NCBI RefSeq assembly: GCF_027531815.1
Contig: NZ_JAPZSK010000006.1
Coordinates: forward strand, 62,001-126,000
Source of the DNA: Gemmatimonas sp.
Lineage (GTDB): Bacteria; Gemmatimonadota; Gemmatimonadetes; Gemmatimonadales; Gemmatimonadaceae
DNA length: 64,000 nucleotides
Direction: 5' to 3'
Shown here piece after piece: positions 37,721-45,703 of the stretch. The position numbers and the translations under genes were made by a program. The notes below the pieces were generated by a model. That model did not search any database. It saw only the letters and a program-made list of their open reading frames with translations, and was not told the origin of the DNA. Every line of letters starts with the position of its first letter. Positions within the stretch are counted from its first letter, which is position 1.

Positions 37721-38370
37721 GACTGCAACTCCGTGAGAGCGGTCGTCAGCGTGTGGGCACCAGGGGTGCGCAGCCACGGCGACAACAGACGTTCGACGTG
37801 CTTGGCCAGCACATCGGCTTCCACATGCGCCGCCATGCCCGGCACCAGCGTACCGAGGGTGGTGTGCCGGCGCGTGTAATCGATAATGGACAGCTGCACC
37901 CCGGCGGGGAGCAGTTCGTTCACGGTGAGACTCACGCCGTTCACCGTCACCGACCCCTTGTCGACCATGAGCCGCTGCAGGGATGGGGGCAGTTCCAGAT
38001 CGACGAGCCAGGCATCGTTGGCGTCTCGGGTGGCGAGCACCCGCCCGAGCCCGTCGACATGGCCGAGGACCAAGTGCCCGCCCAGCCGATCGCCGAGTTT
38101 CATGGCGCGTTCGAGGTTGACGCGGTCACCGGCACGCCAGCCGCCAATGGTTGTGCGGTCGAGGGTCGTGACCACCGCGGCCACGGTGAACCAGCCGCGT
38201 CCGGGCGACGCGCTCCCATGCTCGCGAACGGTGAGACAGGCGCCGTTCACGGCGATGCTCTCGCCGTCGGTGAGGTCGGTGTAGCGGCTTGCGATGCGCA
38301 GTTCGCGCCCGGCCGGCGTATCGGCGACGTGCTCGATGAGCCCCACGTCGTCCACGAGCCCCGTGAACAT
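37717..38370 (-). CDS. ribE: Riboflavin synthase, alpha subunit
   Basis: 217 aa made of two homologous lumazine-binding repeats: the first opens MFTGLVDDVGLIEHV and contains ESIAVNGACLTV, the second contains GSVTVNGVSLTV. It dismutates two lumazine molecules to riboflavin. It lies 7 bp after ribD. Confidence 0.97.
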   Translation of the reverse strand: MFTGLVDDVGLIEHVADTPAGRELRIASRYTDLTDGESIAVNGACLTVREHGSASPGRGWFTVAAVVTTLDRTTIGGWRAGDRVNLERAMKLGDRLGGHLVLGHVDGLGRVLATRDANDAWLVDLELPPSLQRLMVDKGSVTVNGVSLTVNELLPAGVQLSIIDYTRRHTTLGTLVPGMAAHVEADVLAKHVERLLSPWLRTPGAHTLTTALTELQS

Positions 38371-38377
38371 CCTGTCC

Positions 38378-39454
38378 TCAGTCTCCGGAAACAGCGTAAC
38401 GGGTCATCAGGTCGGCGCCACACACACGGCGCTCGAGCACGGTGAGGCGCGGGGCCTCATCGGCCTCGCGCCCAGGCAGGGCAGCGAAGGCCGGCATGGC
38501 CCCCGCCCCGAGAATGACCGGAGCCTGAAAGATAATCAGGTGATGCACGAGACCGGCGGCCAGCAGGGCCGAGGCGAGCGTAGCGCCGCCTTCCACGAAC
38601 AGGTGATTGATGCCGCTGGGCTTGCACAGGGTGCTGAGGGCGGCGGTCAGATTGGTCGCGGCGTGGAGGATCACGCCGGCGGCCTCCAGGGCGCGAAGCC
38701 GGTCCGACGGGGCGGCACCCGGGGCCGTGATCGCGTACACCGGCACCTCCCCGGCAGTGCGCACAAGGCGACTGGCGAGTGGCAGTCGGGCTGTTCGGTC
38801 GAATACCACGCGCGCGGGCATGACCCGCGGCGCCGGCCCGAGGCGTACGGTCAGGTCGGGATCGTCGGCGAGCGCCGTGCCAATCCCCACGGCCACCGCA
38901 TCGGCCTCGGCCCGCAGGGCATGCACCACTGCCTGACTCTCCGGCCCGGTGAGCCAGGCCCGCTTGCGTGTGGGGCCCGCGATGGCGCCATCGATGGACA
39001 CCGCCAGCTTGAGGGTCACGAAGGGCAACGAGCCCCCGCGCGCCACATGCAGGAACGGGGCGTTCTGGACCCGCGCCTCGGCCTCGCACACCCCCGATAC
39101 GACACGAACGCCGGCAGCGGCGAGTCGCTCGAGCCCACCGGCCGCCGCGGGATTGGGGTCGCGGGTGGCGCAGACCATGCGGGCCACGCCGGCGGTGAGC
39201 AGCGCCTCCGTGCACGGACCCGTCTTGCCATGGTGGTTGCACGGCTCAAGGGTCACATAGGCCGTCGCCCCACGGGCCCGCTCGCCGGCGGCGGCCAGCG
39301 CATGCACTTCAGCGTGCGGGCCACCGTACTCCTGATGCCACCCCTCACCCACGATCTCGCCGCCCTGCACGAGCACGCATCCAACCTTGGGATTGGGCCA
39401 CACCCGCCCCGCCCCGCGCTGGGCGAGTTCGAGGGCCCGACGCAGGAAGCGCAC
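38378..39454 (-). CDS. ribD: Riboflavin biosynthesis deaminase/reductase RibD
   Basis: 358 aa from the GTG at 39454, just before the conserved RFLRRALELAQRGAG segment; a TTG at 39532, overlapping the upstream gene, is an alternative. The deaminase domain has HAEVHAL and PCNHHGKTGPC zinc ligands. The reductase domain has KLAVSIDGAIA and GGATLASALL. No FMN riboswitch precedes it, because the upstream gene ends within 60 bp. Confidence 0.95.
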   Translation of the reverse strand: MRFLRRALELAQRGAGRVWPNPKVGCVLVQGGEIVGEGWHQEYGGPHAEVHALAAAGERARGATAYVTLEPCNHHGKTGPCTEALLTAGVARMVCATRDPNPAAAGGLERLAAAGVRVVSGVCEAEARVQNAPFLHVARGGSLPFVTLKLAVSIDGAIAGPTRKRAWLTGPESQAVVHALRAEADAVAVGIGTALADDPDLTVRLGPAPRVMPARVVFDRTARLPLASRLVRTAGEVPVYAITAPGAAPSDRLRALEAAGVILHAATNLTAALSTLCKPSGINHLFVEGGATLASALLAAGLVHHLIIFQAPVILGAGAMPAFAALPGREADEAPRLTVLERRVCGADLMTRYAVSGD

Positions 39455-39509
39455 GTCGTCGGGCGGTGCTCCCGGCGCGTGCGCTTCGTGGCCGGGGGCC
39501 GGCCCGATG

Positions 39510-40529
39510 TCAGAACCGAACCGTGAGTCCAAGCGACCCGAAACGATAGCCTTCGTTGGCGGCGCGGCCGCCGAAGGTGTTGGTGGTCGGATCGGCATCG
39601 CCGGCGCCGGACCAGCCAAATTCGGCCACCAGCCGCGCCAGCCCGAGCCCCAGCGACACATTCGCAAAGGCGCTCTTGCGCGTGACCGTGTTGCGCAGCC
39701 CGAAGAGCGAGACCAACGCGCGTGTTTGCTGATTGAGCACCGTTTCGTTCACCACCGCCTCCATGCCCGCGGTGTTCTCGATCTGGTCACGCCCCACACC
39801 GGCGGCAAATCCGAATATCGTCACGCGCTTGCTGACAACCACCCGCAGGCTGTTCGACGTCGCCGCGAGATTGCGCACGGTGATGGAGTCGTTGCCCGCC
39901 GTGTATCCCAACGAGGTGGTGGGCAACCGGCGTCGCATGTAGCTGACGCTCACCCCCGGCACGAGCCACGACTCCTGCAGGGCGCCAACGCGCACGCCAT
40001 ACGACAAGGCCACGCTGGACGTCTGCGGGGCCACCGAGAAGCCGTTCTTGGTGACGTTGGGGAGATAGGTGGCGCCGAGGAGCAGGTCCACCCCGCCGAT
40101 GTTGGTGAGCCCCGCCGGAACGCCGGTGAAAAGCCCGATCGCGGCGTCTACCGAGGGCACCGGGACCGGCACGCGACTCGCCCCAAAGTTGGAACTGGCG
40201 GGACCCGTGAGGCGAATGGGCACCGCCTTGGCCGGCACGCGGCCATCGACGGCCGTGACGCGCAGAGAGAGCGCTCGCTTCCCCCATCCACCAAGGGTGC
40301 CGCCCTCCCCGAGCACGGGGTTGCCGCCGGACAACGCCACCCCGACCTGCGGCATGACAAAGGCGAAGAGGTCGCGCGCCTTGACGCACGCGTCCTCCCC
40401 GCTGAATCCGCCGAAAGTGGCTGTGGCGCAGTTCCCGGCGGTGGTCTGCGCCCCAAGTTCACGCACGCCCGCGTGCGTTGCCGACACCAGCACCAGTGCG
40501 GCAGCCGCAGCCCTGCGTGCGCCTGGCAT
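39510..40529 (-). CDS. Predicted outer-membrane beta-barrel protein
   Basis: 339 aa. A signal peptide (RRAAAAALVLVSATHAG, ending LGAQ) is followed by alternating polar/apolar strands and ends in the outer-membrane signature GLTVRF with a terminal Phe. Two Cys (NCATATF, EDACVKA) near the mature N-terminus could form a disulfide. Its ATG overlaps the purM stop by one base (TGATG). An envelope protein between purM and ribD in a metabolic operon is unexpected. No specific function was recognised. Confidence 0.78.
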   Translation of the reverse strand: MPGARRAAAAALVLVSATHAGVRELGAQTTAGNCATATFGGFSGEDACVKARDLFAFVMPQVGVALSGGNPVLGEGGTLGGWGKRALSLRVTAVDGRVPAKAVPIRLTGPASSNFGASRVPVPVPSVDAAIGLFTGVPAGLTNIGGVDLLLGATYLPNVTKNGFSVAPQTSSVALSYGVRVGALQESWLVPGVSVSYMRRRLPTTSLGYTAGNDSITVRNLAATSNSLRVVVSKRVTIFGFAAGVGRDQIENTAGMEAVVNETVLNQQTRALVSLFGLRNTVTRKSAFANVSLGLGLARLVAEFGWSGAGDADPTTNTFGGRAANEGYRFGSLGLTVRF

Positions 40530-41584
40530 CAGCTGACCTGCCCATCGAGCCGTACACGGCCGGTGCCGGGCACCACGGTACCCAACTCCCACGCCGCAAT
40601 ACCACACGCCGCAGCGCGCGACGTGATGTGCGACACGTTGTCGGCCGACGTGATGACCACCATGCCCACTCCCATGTTGAAGGCCCGGAACATCTCGAGC
40701 GAGGCCACCTGCCCCGCCTCCGCGAGTACCCGGAACTCGCTGGGGACGGTCCACGTGGACGTATGCACGTCGGCATCGAGTGTTTCGGGGAGGGCCCGGT
40801 TGAGATTGCCCGGCAGGCCACCACCGGTGATGTGCGCCATGGCGTGGACGTGCCCAAGCACAGGCCGGAGGCACTGCAGATACGAGCGGTGCACCTTGAG
40901 CATCACGTCGGCCACGGTGGCGCCGTTCGCGTCAGGGAACACGTCGTGCACGCCGAGCTTGAGTCGATCGCTGATGATGCGACGCGCCAGCGAATAGCCG
41001 TTGGTGTGCAGCCCGTTGCCACCGAGCGCCACCAGCACATCGCCCTGCTGCACGCGCGCGCTACCGAGCACGGCGTCTTCTTCGACAATGCCGGTAATGA
41101 AGCCGGCAAGGTCATAGTCGGGCGGCGTGTACACGCCGGGCATTTCCGCCGTTTCACCACCGATGAGCGCACAGGCGTTCTCGCGGCAGCCGGCGGCCAC
41201 ACCCGCCACGACGCCTTCCACCACGGGCGGCTCGAGCTTGCCGAACGCCACGTAGTCGAGGAAGTAGAGCGGAACCGCCCCCTGCACGAGAATGTCGTTG
41301 GTGCAATGGTTCACCAGGCAGTGCCCGATGGTGTCGTGGCGACCGGCCTCGATGGCGATCTTGATCTTGGTGCCCACGCCATCGGCGCTGGCCACGAGCA
41401 GCGGCGCCTTGTACCCCTCGGGCACACGGAACATGCCGCCGAAGCCGCCAAACGCGCCGCGCGCCCCGGCGGTCATGGTGCTGTGGACGAGCTTCGCCAG
41501 GCGGTGTTTCGCGTCGTCGGCGGCCTCGATGTCGACGCCGGCGCTGCGGTAGTCGAGCGGCGGCTTGTCCTGTGGGGTACTCAT
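40529..41584 (-). CDS. purM: Phosphoribosylformylglycinamidine cyclo-ligase
   Basis: 351 aa, the fifth step of IMP synthesis, forming AIR. Motifs are DYRSAGVDIEA at the N-terminus, LVASADGVGTKIKIA, VNDILV-type HCTNDILVQGA, GGETAEMPG and the C-terminal ITGGGLPGNLNR. Full length. It overlaps the PfkB gene by 4 bp (ATGA). Confidence 0.98.
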   Translation of the reverse strand: MSTPQDKPPLDYRSAGVDIEAADDAKHRLAKLVHSTMTAGARGAFGGFGGMFRVPEGYKAPLLVASADGVGTKIKIAIEAGRHDTIGHCLVNHCTNDILVQGAVPLYFLDYVAFGKLEPPVVEGVVAGVAAGCRENACALIGGETAEMPGVYTPPDYDLAGFITGIVEEDAVLGSARVQQGDVLVALGGNGLHTNGYSLARRIISDRLKLGVHDVFPDANGATVADVMLKVHRSYLQCLRPVLGHVHAMAHITGGGLPGNLNRALPETLDADVHTSTWTVPSEFRVLAEAGQVASLEMFRAFNMGVGMVVITSADNVSHITSRAAACGIAAWELGTVVPGTGRVRLDGQVS

Positions 41585-42525
41585 GCGCCGAGCTCCGCGT
41601 CGAAGGCCACCAGCTGACGGAACTCGTGCACTCGGCGATCGATGTCGTCACGCGTGATCTCGAGCAGGCGCGCGTTGGAGAACTTCTCCACCGCGAAGGA
41701 GCCCATTGCCGATCCCACGACCACCGCGCGGCGCATGCTGTGCTCGCTCAGATCGCCCGTTGCGGCGAGATAGCCAATGAAGCCCCCGGCAAACGAGTCG
41801 CCGGCGCCCGTGGGATCGAACACGCTCTCCAGCGGGTACGCGGGCGCGAAGAAGATGCTCTCGCGCGTGAACATGAACGCCCCGTGCTCGCCCTTCTTGA
41901 TGAGTACGTGCTTGGGGCCCTTGTCCATGATCCAGCGCGCGGCCTGCACGAGATTGGTGTGCTCGGTGAGCTGGCGCGCCTCGGCGTCGTTGAGCGTGAT
42001 GAGATCCACGTGGCCCAGCAGCTCCACGACCTCGGGGCGGCGGGACTCGATCCAGAAGTTCATGGTGTCGCAGGCCACCAGCCGCGGCTTCTCCACCTGC
42101 TCGAGCACCTGCAACTGCAGGCGCGGATCGATGTTGGCGAGGAAGACGAACGGCGAGTGCCTGAACTGCTCGGGAATCTTGGGGCGGAAGTGCGAGAACA
42201 CGCCGAGGTGGGTCTCGAGCGTCTCGGCCGAGTTGAGGTCGTGCCGGTAGCGGCCGCGCCAGCGGAAGCTGGTGCCCTCCGCCTTCTCGAGGCCGGCCAG
42301 ATCCACGCCGCGCGCGGCCAGCGGCTCGAGCTTGTCCACGGGGTAGTCGTCACCGACGACCCCCACGAGCTGCACCGGCGTGAAGTGCGACGCCGACGAC
42401 GAGAAGTACGTGCCGGACCCACCAAGCACCTCGTCCGCCTTGCCGAATGGGGTTTCGACCGAATCGAGGGCCACCGACCCCACGACGAGCACGGGGTTCT
42501 TGATGCGGGGTGCAGCAATGCTCAC
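41581..42525 (-). CDS. PfkB-family carbohydrate/nucleoside kinase
   Basis: 314 aa, ribokinase superfamily. It has the N-terminal LVVGSVALDSVETPFG and GGSGTYFSSSASHF substrate segments and the C-terminal anion-hole/catalytic motif DPTGAGDSFAGGF with catalytic Asp. The substrate could be a sugar or nucleoside such as adenosine; position next to purM and argS does not decide. It starts with GTG at 42525, overlapping the argS stop by 4 bp. Confidence 0.93.
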   Translation of the reverse strand: MSIAAPRIKNPVLVVGSVALDSVETPFGKADEVLGGSGTYFSSSASHFTPVQLVGVVGDDYPVDKLEPLAARGVDLAGLEKAEGTSFRWRGRYRHDLNSAETLETHLGVFSHFRPKIPEQFRHSPFVFLANIDPRLQLQVLEQVEKPRLVACDTMNFWIESRRPEVVELLGHVDLITLNDAEARQLTEHTNLVQAARWIMDKGPKHVLIKKGEHGAFMFTRESIFFAPAYPLESVFDPTGAGDSFAGGFIGYLAATGDLSEHSMRRAVVVGSAMGSFAVEKFSNARLLEITRDDIDRRVHEFRQLVAFDAELGA

Positions 42526-44174
42526 ATGCGCTCCGGCGCCGACAGTCCGAGGATGCGCAACCCGGCGGCGATGCCGAGCTGCGAGGCACGCGCCAGCACG
42601 AGCCGCGCGTTGGTGATGGCCTCGGGCTCACCGAGGACGTGATGCTTGTGGTACCAGGTGTGCGCCGCGCGCGCGGTCTCCAGCAACCACCCGGCGATGC
42701 GGTGCGGCTCGAGGTTGTCCGCGGCGCCCTTCACCATGGCGGGGAAATCGAGCAACTGCTTCACGAGCTCCTGCTCGGCCGGCTCGCTGAGCACGCCCAG
42801 ATCCACGCCGTCGCCGGTGACGGTCGCGGCCTGGATTTCGCCCACGCGGAAGATGCCGCACATGCGGGCGTGCGCCATCTGGATGTAGTACACCGGGTTT
42901 TCTTCCGACTGGCTGCGCGCGAGGTCCACGTCGAACACGAGCTGGGAGTCGCCCTTGCGCATGAGGTAGAAGTAGCGCACGGCATCGCGTCCCACCTCGT
43001 CGATGAGATCGCGCACGGTGACGTACGACCCGGCGCGCTTGGAGATCTTCACCTCCTCGCCCCCCTTCATCACCGTCACCATCTGGTGCAACACGTAGTC
43101 GGGGTATCCCTGCGGAATGCCGATCCCCAGCGCCTGCAGCCCGGCGCGTACACGGGTGGTAGTGCTGTGATGGTCGGCCCCCTGCACGTTGATGGCGCGG
43201 GTGTAGCCACGCTCCCACTTGGTCACATGGTACGCCACATCGGGGACGAAGTACGTGTAATCGCCCCCCTTGGCCGCGCTCTTCTTCATCACGCGGTCCT
43301 TGTCGTCACCGAAGGTGGTGGTGCGCAGGAACAGCGCGCCGTCTTCCTCGTACGTATGGCCGCTGGCCTTGAGCGCCTCGACGGTCTGCTCCACGCGCCC
43401 GTCGGTGTAGAGCGAACTCTCGAGGTAGTACGTGTCGAACTTCACGCCGAAGGCCTGCAGGTCGAGATCCTGCTCGTGACGCAGCGCCGCCACGGCGAAC
43501 TGCCGCAGCGCATCGAGGTCGTTGCCGTCACGGTCCTCGGGGTGCTGCTGCACGTAGCGCTCGGCGATCTCGGCGATGTAGGCGCCGTGGTACCCGCCCT
43601 CGGGAATCTCGAGGGAGTGTCCGACGAGCTCACGCACGCGCGCCTGCGTGCTCTTGGCCAGGTTGGCGATCTGTGCACCGGCATCGTTGTAGTAGAACTC
43701 GCGGTCGACGTTCCAGCCGGTCCACTCGAGCAGCGTACTGATGGCGTCGCCGAGGGCGGCCTGCCGGCCGTGGCCAACGTGGAGCGGCCCGGTGGGATTG
43801 GCGGACACGAACTCCACGCACACCCGCTGCTGCTGGCCGATGTCGAGGCGCCCCCACTGCTCCGGCGCCGCCAGGATCTGCAGGAGCCCGCGCGCCTGAT
43901 AGCCGGGATCGAGACGGATGTTGATGAATCCCGGGCCGGCAATCTCCGCCGACACGATGCCCACACTGGGCCGATCGAGCGCCGCGATGAGTGTCTCGGC
44001 AATGTCGCGCGGCTTCTTGCCGAGCGGTTTGGCCAGCGTCATGGCCAGATTGGTGGCCCAGTCACCGAACGCCGGATCACGCGGCCGCTCGAGAATGGGG
44101 GAAACGTCGTCGGGCGCACCGAGCGTGCGCGCCGCGCGTGCGAGTTCCGCGCGCAGGGCGTCGGCGTGGGTCAC
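42522..44174 (-). CDS. argS: Arginine-tRNA ligase
   Basis: 550 aa, class I. The HIGH motif appears as HVGH in SANPTGPLHVGHGRQ and the KMSK loop as KISKRAGSYVT. The N-terminal additional domain and C-terminal anticodon-binding DALR domain (YIQMAHARMCGIFR to the end) are complete. It starts with GTG at 44174 and heads the long minus-strand run; a terminator-like hairpin lies 11 bp upstream. Confidence 0.97.
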   Translation of the reverse strand: MTHADALRAELARAARTLGAPDDVSPILERPRDPAFGDWATNLAMTLAKPLGKKPRDIAETLIAALDRPSVGIVSAEIAGPGFINIRLDPGYQARGLLQILAAPEQWGRLDIGQQQRVCVEFVSANPTGPLHVGHGRQAALGDAISTLLEWTGWNVDREFYYNDAGAQIANLAKSTQARVRELVGHSLEIPEGGYHGAYIAEIAERYVQQHPEDRDGNDLDALRQFAVAALRHEQDLDLQAFGVKFDTYYLESSLYTDGRVEQTVEALKASGHTYEEDGALFLRTTTFGDDKDRVMKKSAAKGGDYTYFVPDVAYHVTKWERGYTRAINVQGADHHSTTTRVRAGLQALGIGIPQGYPDYVLHQMVTVMKGGEEVKISKRAGSYVTVRDLIDEVGRDAVRYFYLMRKGDSQLVFDVDLARSQSEENPVYYIQMAHARMCGIFRVGEIQAATVTGDGVDLGVLSEPAEQELVKQLLDFPAMVKGAADNLEPHRIAGWLLETARAAHTWYHKHHVLGEPEAITNARLVLARASQLGIAAGLRILGLSAPERM

Positions 44175-44184
44175 GGGAGGGGCG

Positions 44185-44212
44185 AAAAGAGAAAAGACGG
44201 CGCGCGGCCGTC
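44185..44212 (-). terminator. Intrinsic terminator or attenuator upstream of argS
   Basis: Read leftward, GACGGC-CGCGC-GCCGTC (44212-44196) is followed by TTTTCTCTTTT (44195-44185), a good U-tract. The segment 44206-44212 can instead pair with GGCCGTC at 44237-44231 to form a longer hairpin reinforced by GCAC/GTGC inside. The two folds exclude each other. It ends FmdB-like transcripts or attenuates argS. Confidence 0.72.
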
Positions 44213-44241
44213 ATGCACGGGACGGTGCCCGACGGCCGGCA

Positions 44242-44550
44242 TCACTCGGACTTGGGCGCAGGAGCCGCAGCCGGCTTGGACTCGCTCTTGGATTCCGCCT
44301 TGGGCGCGTCACTCTTGGTGTCGGACGATCCGCCGCCCGAGGCGGGCGCGGCGCGCTGATCCTTTTTGCCGTCCTTGCCGTAGTCGGTGATGTAGAACCC
44401 CGACCCCTTGAAGAGCAGCCCGGCACCACCGGAGATGATGCGCGCGGCCACGCTTCCGTCGTCGAGCGTGACGGTGTCGGGGACTTCGCTGATCTTGAAG
44501 ATCCGCTCGATGATGGTGCCGTCGGGCGTGCGAAACTCGTAAGTTGGCAT
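44242..44550 (-). CDS. FmdB-like protein lacking the zinc-ribbon cysteines
   Basis: 102 aa. It begins MPTYEFRTPDG and has GGAGLLFKGSGFYITDYG, both very typical of the FmdB/CxxC_CXXC_SSSS regulatory family. The family's CxxCG and CPxCG cysteines are all absent (no Cys in the protein). The C-terminal ~35 residues are a low-complexity Lys/Glu/Ser/Pro/Ala tail. It probably keeps the fold without zinc. A terminator follows it. Confidence 0.85.
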   Translation of the reverse strand: MPTYEFRTPDGTIIERIFKISEVPDTVTLDDGSVAARIISGGAGLLFKGSGFYITDYGKDGKKDQRAAPASGGGSSDTKSDAPKAESKSESKPAAAPAPKSE

Positions 44551-44670
44551 GGCTACGAAAGTTGGCTGAGGTCTGACAGCCCTTTAACGTAGCCATTCCG
44601 GGGAGCGGGTTCAACGGCTGAGGGGCCGATTTCCGGGTCGGGACACGAGCAACGTTGGCGCCCCGGGCGT

Positions 44671-44910
44671 TTAGGTGACCGTGAGGCGCAGCAGGTTCGT
44701 GGTGCGCGGCGGCGACGAGGGGAGATTGACGCCGGCGCTATACGAGAGCGCCCCTTGATTCGGGCAGCGGAAGCTCGCGTTGTTCACCACGTAGATCCGC
44801 GTTCCGGCGTGCGGGCAGAACATGGAGAAGGCCGCGACGCGGGTCGCTCCGGTGCGTACGAGGGTCACCGGCGTGGTGTTGAGGTTTCCGACGCTGCCCG
44901 CGACGCCGCG
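44671..44910 (-). pseudogene. Decayed fragment of a Rieske [2Fe-2S] protein
   Basis: About 80 codons encode the C-terminal end of a Rieske domain: first box FCPHAGTRIYVV and second box RCPNQGALSYSAG, then a normal LLRLTVT end. In intact Rieske proteins the second box is CPxHG; here Gln replaces the His cluster ligand. Upstream the frame runs into unrelated Arg/Pro-rich sequence with no signal peptide or start, so the 5' half is missing. The boundary near 44910 is approximate. Confidence 0.6.
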
Positions 44911-45036
44911 CGCGACGCACGGTCTCTTGGCAACACGCCATCTCGGCACGGGGATTCGGGTAGGGAGAATCCGATGACGCGGGTTCCGACACCCTTGATC
45001 GGGGGCATCGCACCCGCCCCATGGAAACACCGCTCA
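44911..45036. other. Non-coding stretch around the Rieske remnant
   Basis: With the spacers at 44551-44670 and the fragment at 44671-44910 this makes a 486-bp gap between intact genes. Apart from the Rieske remnant nothing recognisable is present. Confidence 0.5.
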
Positions 45037-45477
45037 TTACCCTCGCGGAGCCCTGACCAGGTGCAGGATGTAGGGCAACGGCCAGACAAGCAGGAACAGG
45101 TTCGCCAGCCACCAAGCCGGGTCGAACTCGGCGCGGATGGCCCAGTAGGAAACCGCCATCAACCCGGCGGTGGAGGTAAGCGGCAGGGACAGCAGCGCCA
45201 GCTCGCGCCAGCCCGGGTGGCCGCGGCGGTAGCGCCACGCAGCCAGCAAACCGAGGCAGGAAAAGACCACGTCCAGCGGCATGAACGACCAGTTCCAGGC
45301 CACCACCGCCGGATTGGCGTAGTCGGAATAGAGCCATTCGGGCGGCAGCGCAACCATGCCTGCACCCGCCAGCGCGGTGACAAGCCAGTAGCCAAGCAGC
45401 GCGACGTCGGTACCGACCATCAGCCCGAACAGGCCTCGGGGCGCAGCAAGCGCTGCGAAGCCTTGAGGCGGCGGCAC
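45037..45477 (-). CDS. DUF5360-type four-helix membrane protein
   Basis: 146 aa with four hydrophobic helices. It resembles the DUF5360 family: TDVALLGYWLVTALAGAG, then YSDYANPAVVAWNWSFMPLD, then SYWAIRAEFDPAWWLANLFLL. The GTG at 45477 gives a Pro-rich extension; the ATG at 45420 may be the true start. Neighbours are a decayed Rieske gene and non-coding sequence, so this small island looks unstable or transferred. The function is unknown. Confidence 0.72.
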   Translation of the reverse strand: MPPPQGFAALAAPRGLFGLMVGTDVALLGYWLVTALAGAGMVALPPEWLYSDYANPAVVAWNWSFMPLDVVFSCLGLLAAWRYRRGHPGWRELALLSLPLTSTAGLMAVSYWAIRAEFDPAWWLANLFLLVWPLPYILHLVRAPRG

Positions 45478-45703
45478 AGGACCTCCAGAACGAGTGGAGA
45501 AGAACCGGCGCAGGCCGCGCCAGCGCGTCGGGATAAGAATTCCAATCGGGGCGGGTCGACGACCCGTCGAGTATAGGGCGCGATCGCCGACCGCGCGAGC
45601 ACCGTCTGGCGGGCGGCAGCGTGCCCGCCGACGCGTTCGTGCGCTCCGTGACCAACGACATCGCGCTCGCCGAAGTCCATCCCGGCGAGCGCGATGCGCG
45701 TGG

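Noticed and set aside
38378-39600. FMN riboswitch expected upstream of the riboflavin genes
   Set aside because: The space before ribD is under 60 bp and none of the conserved FMN-element motifs is present.
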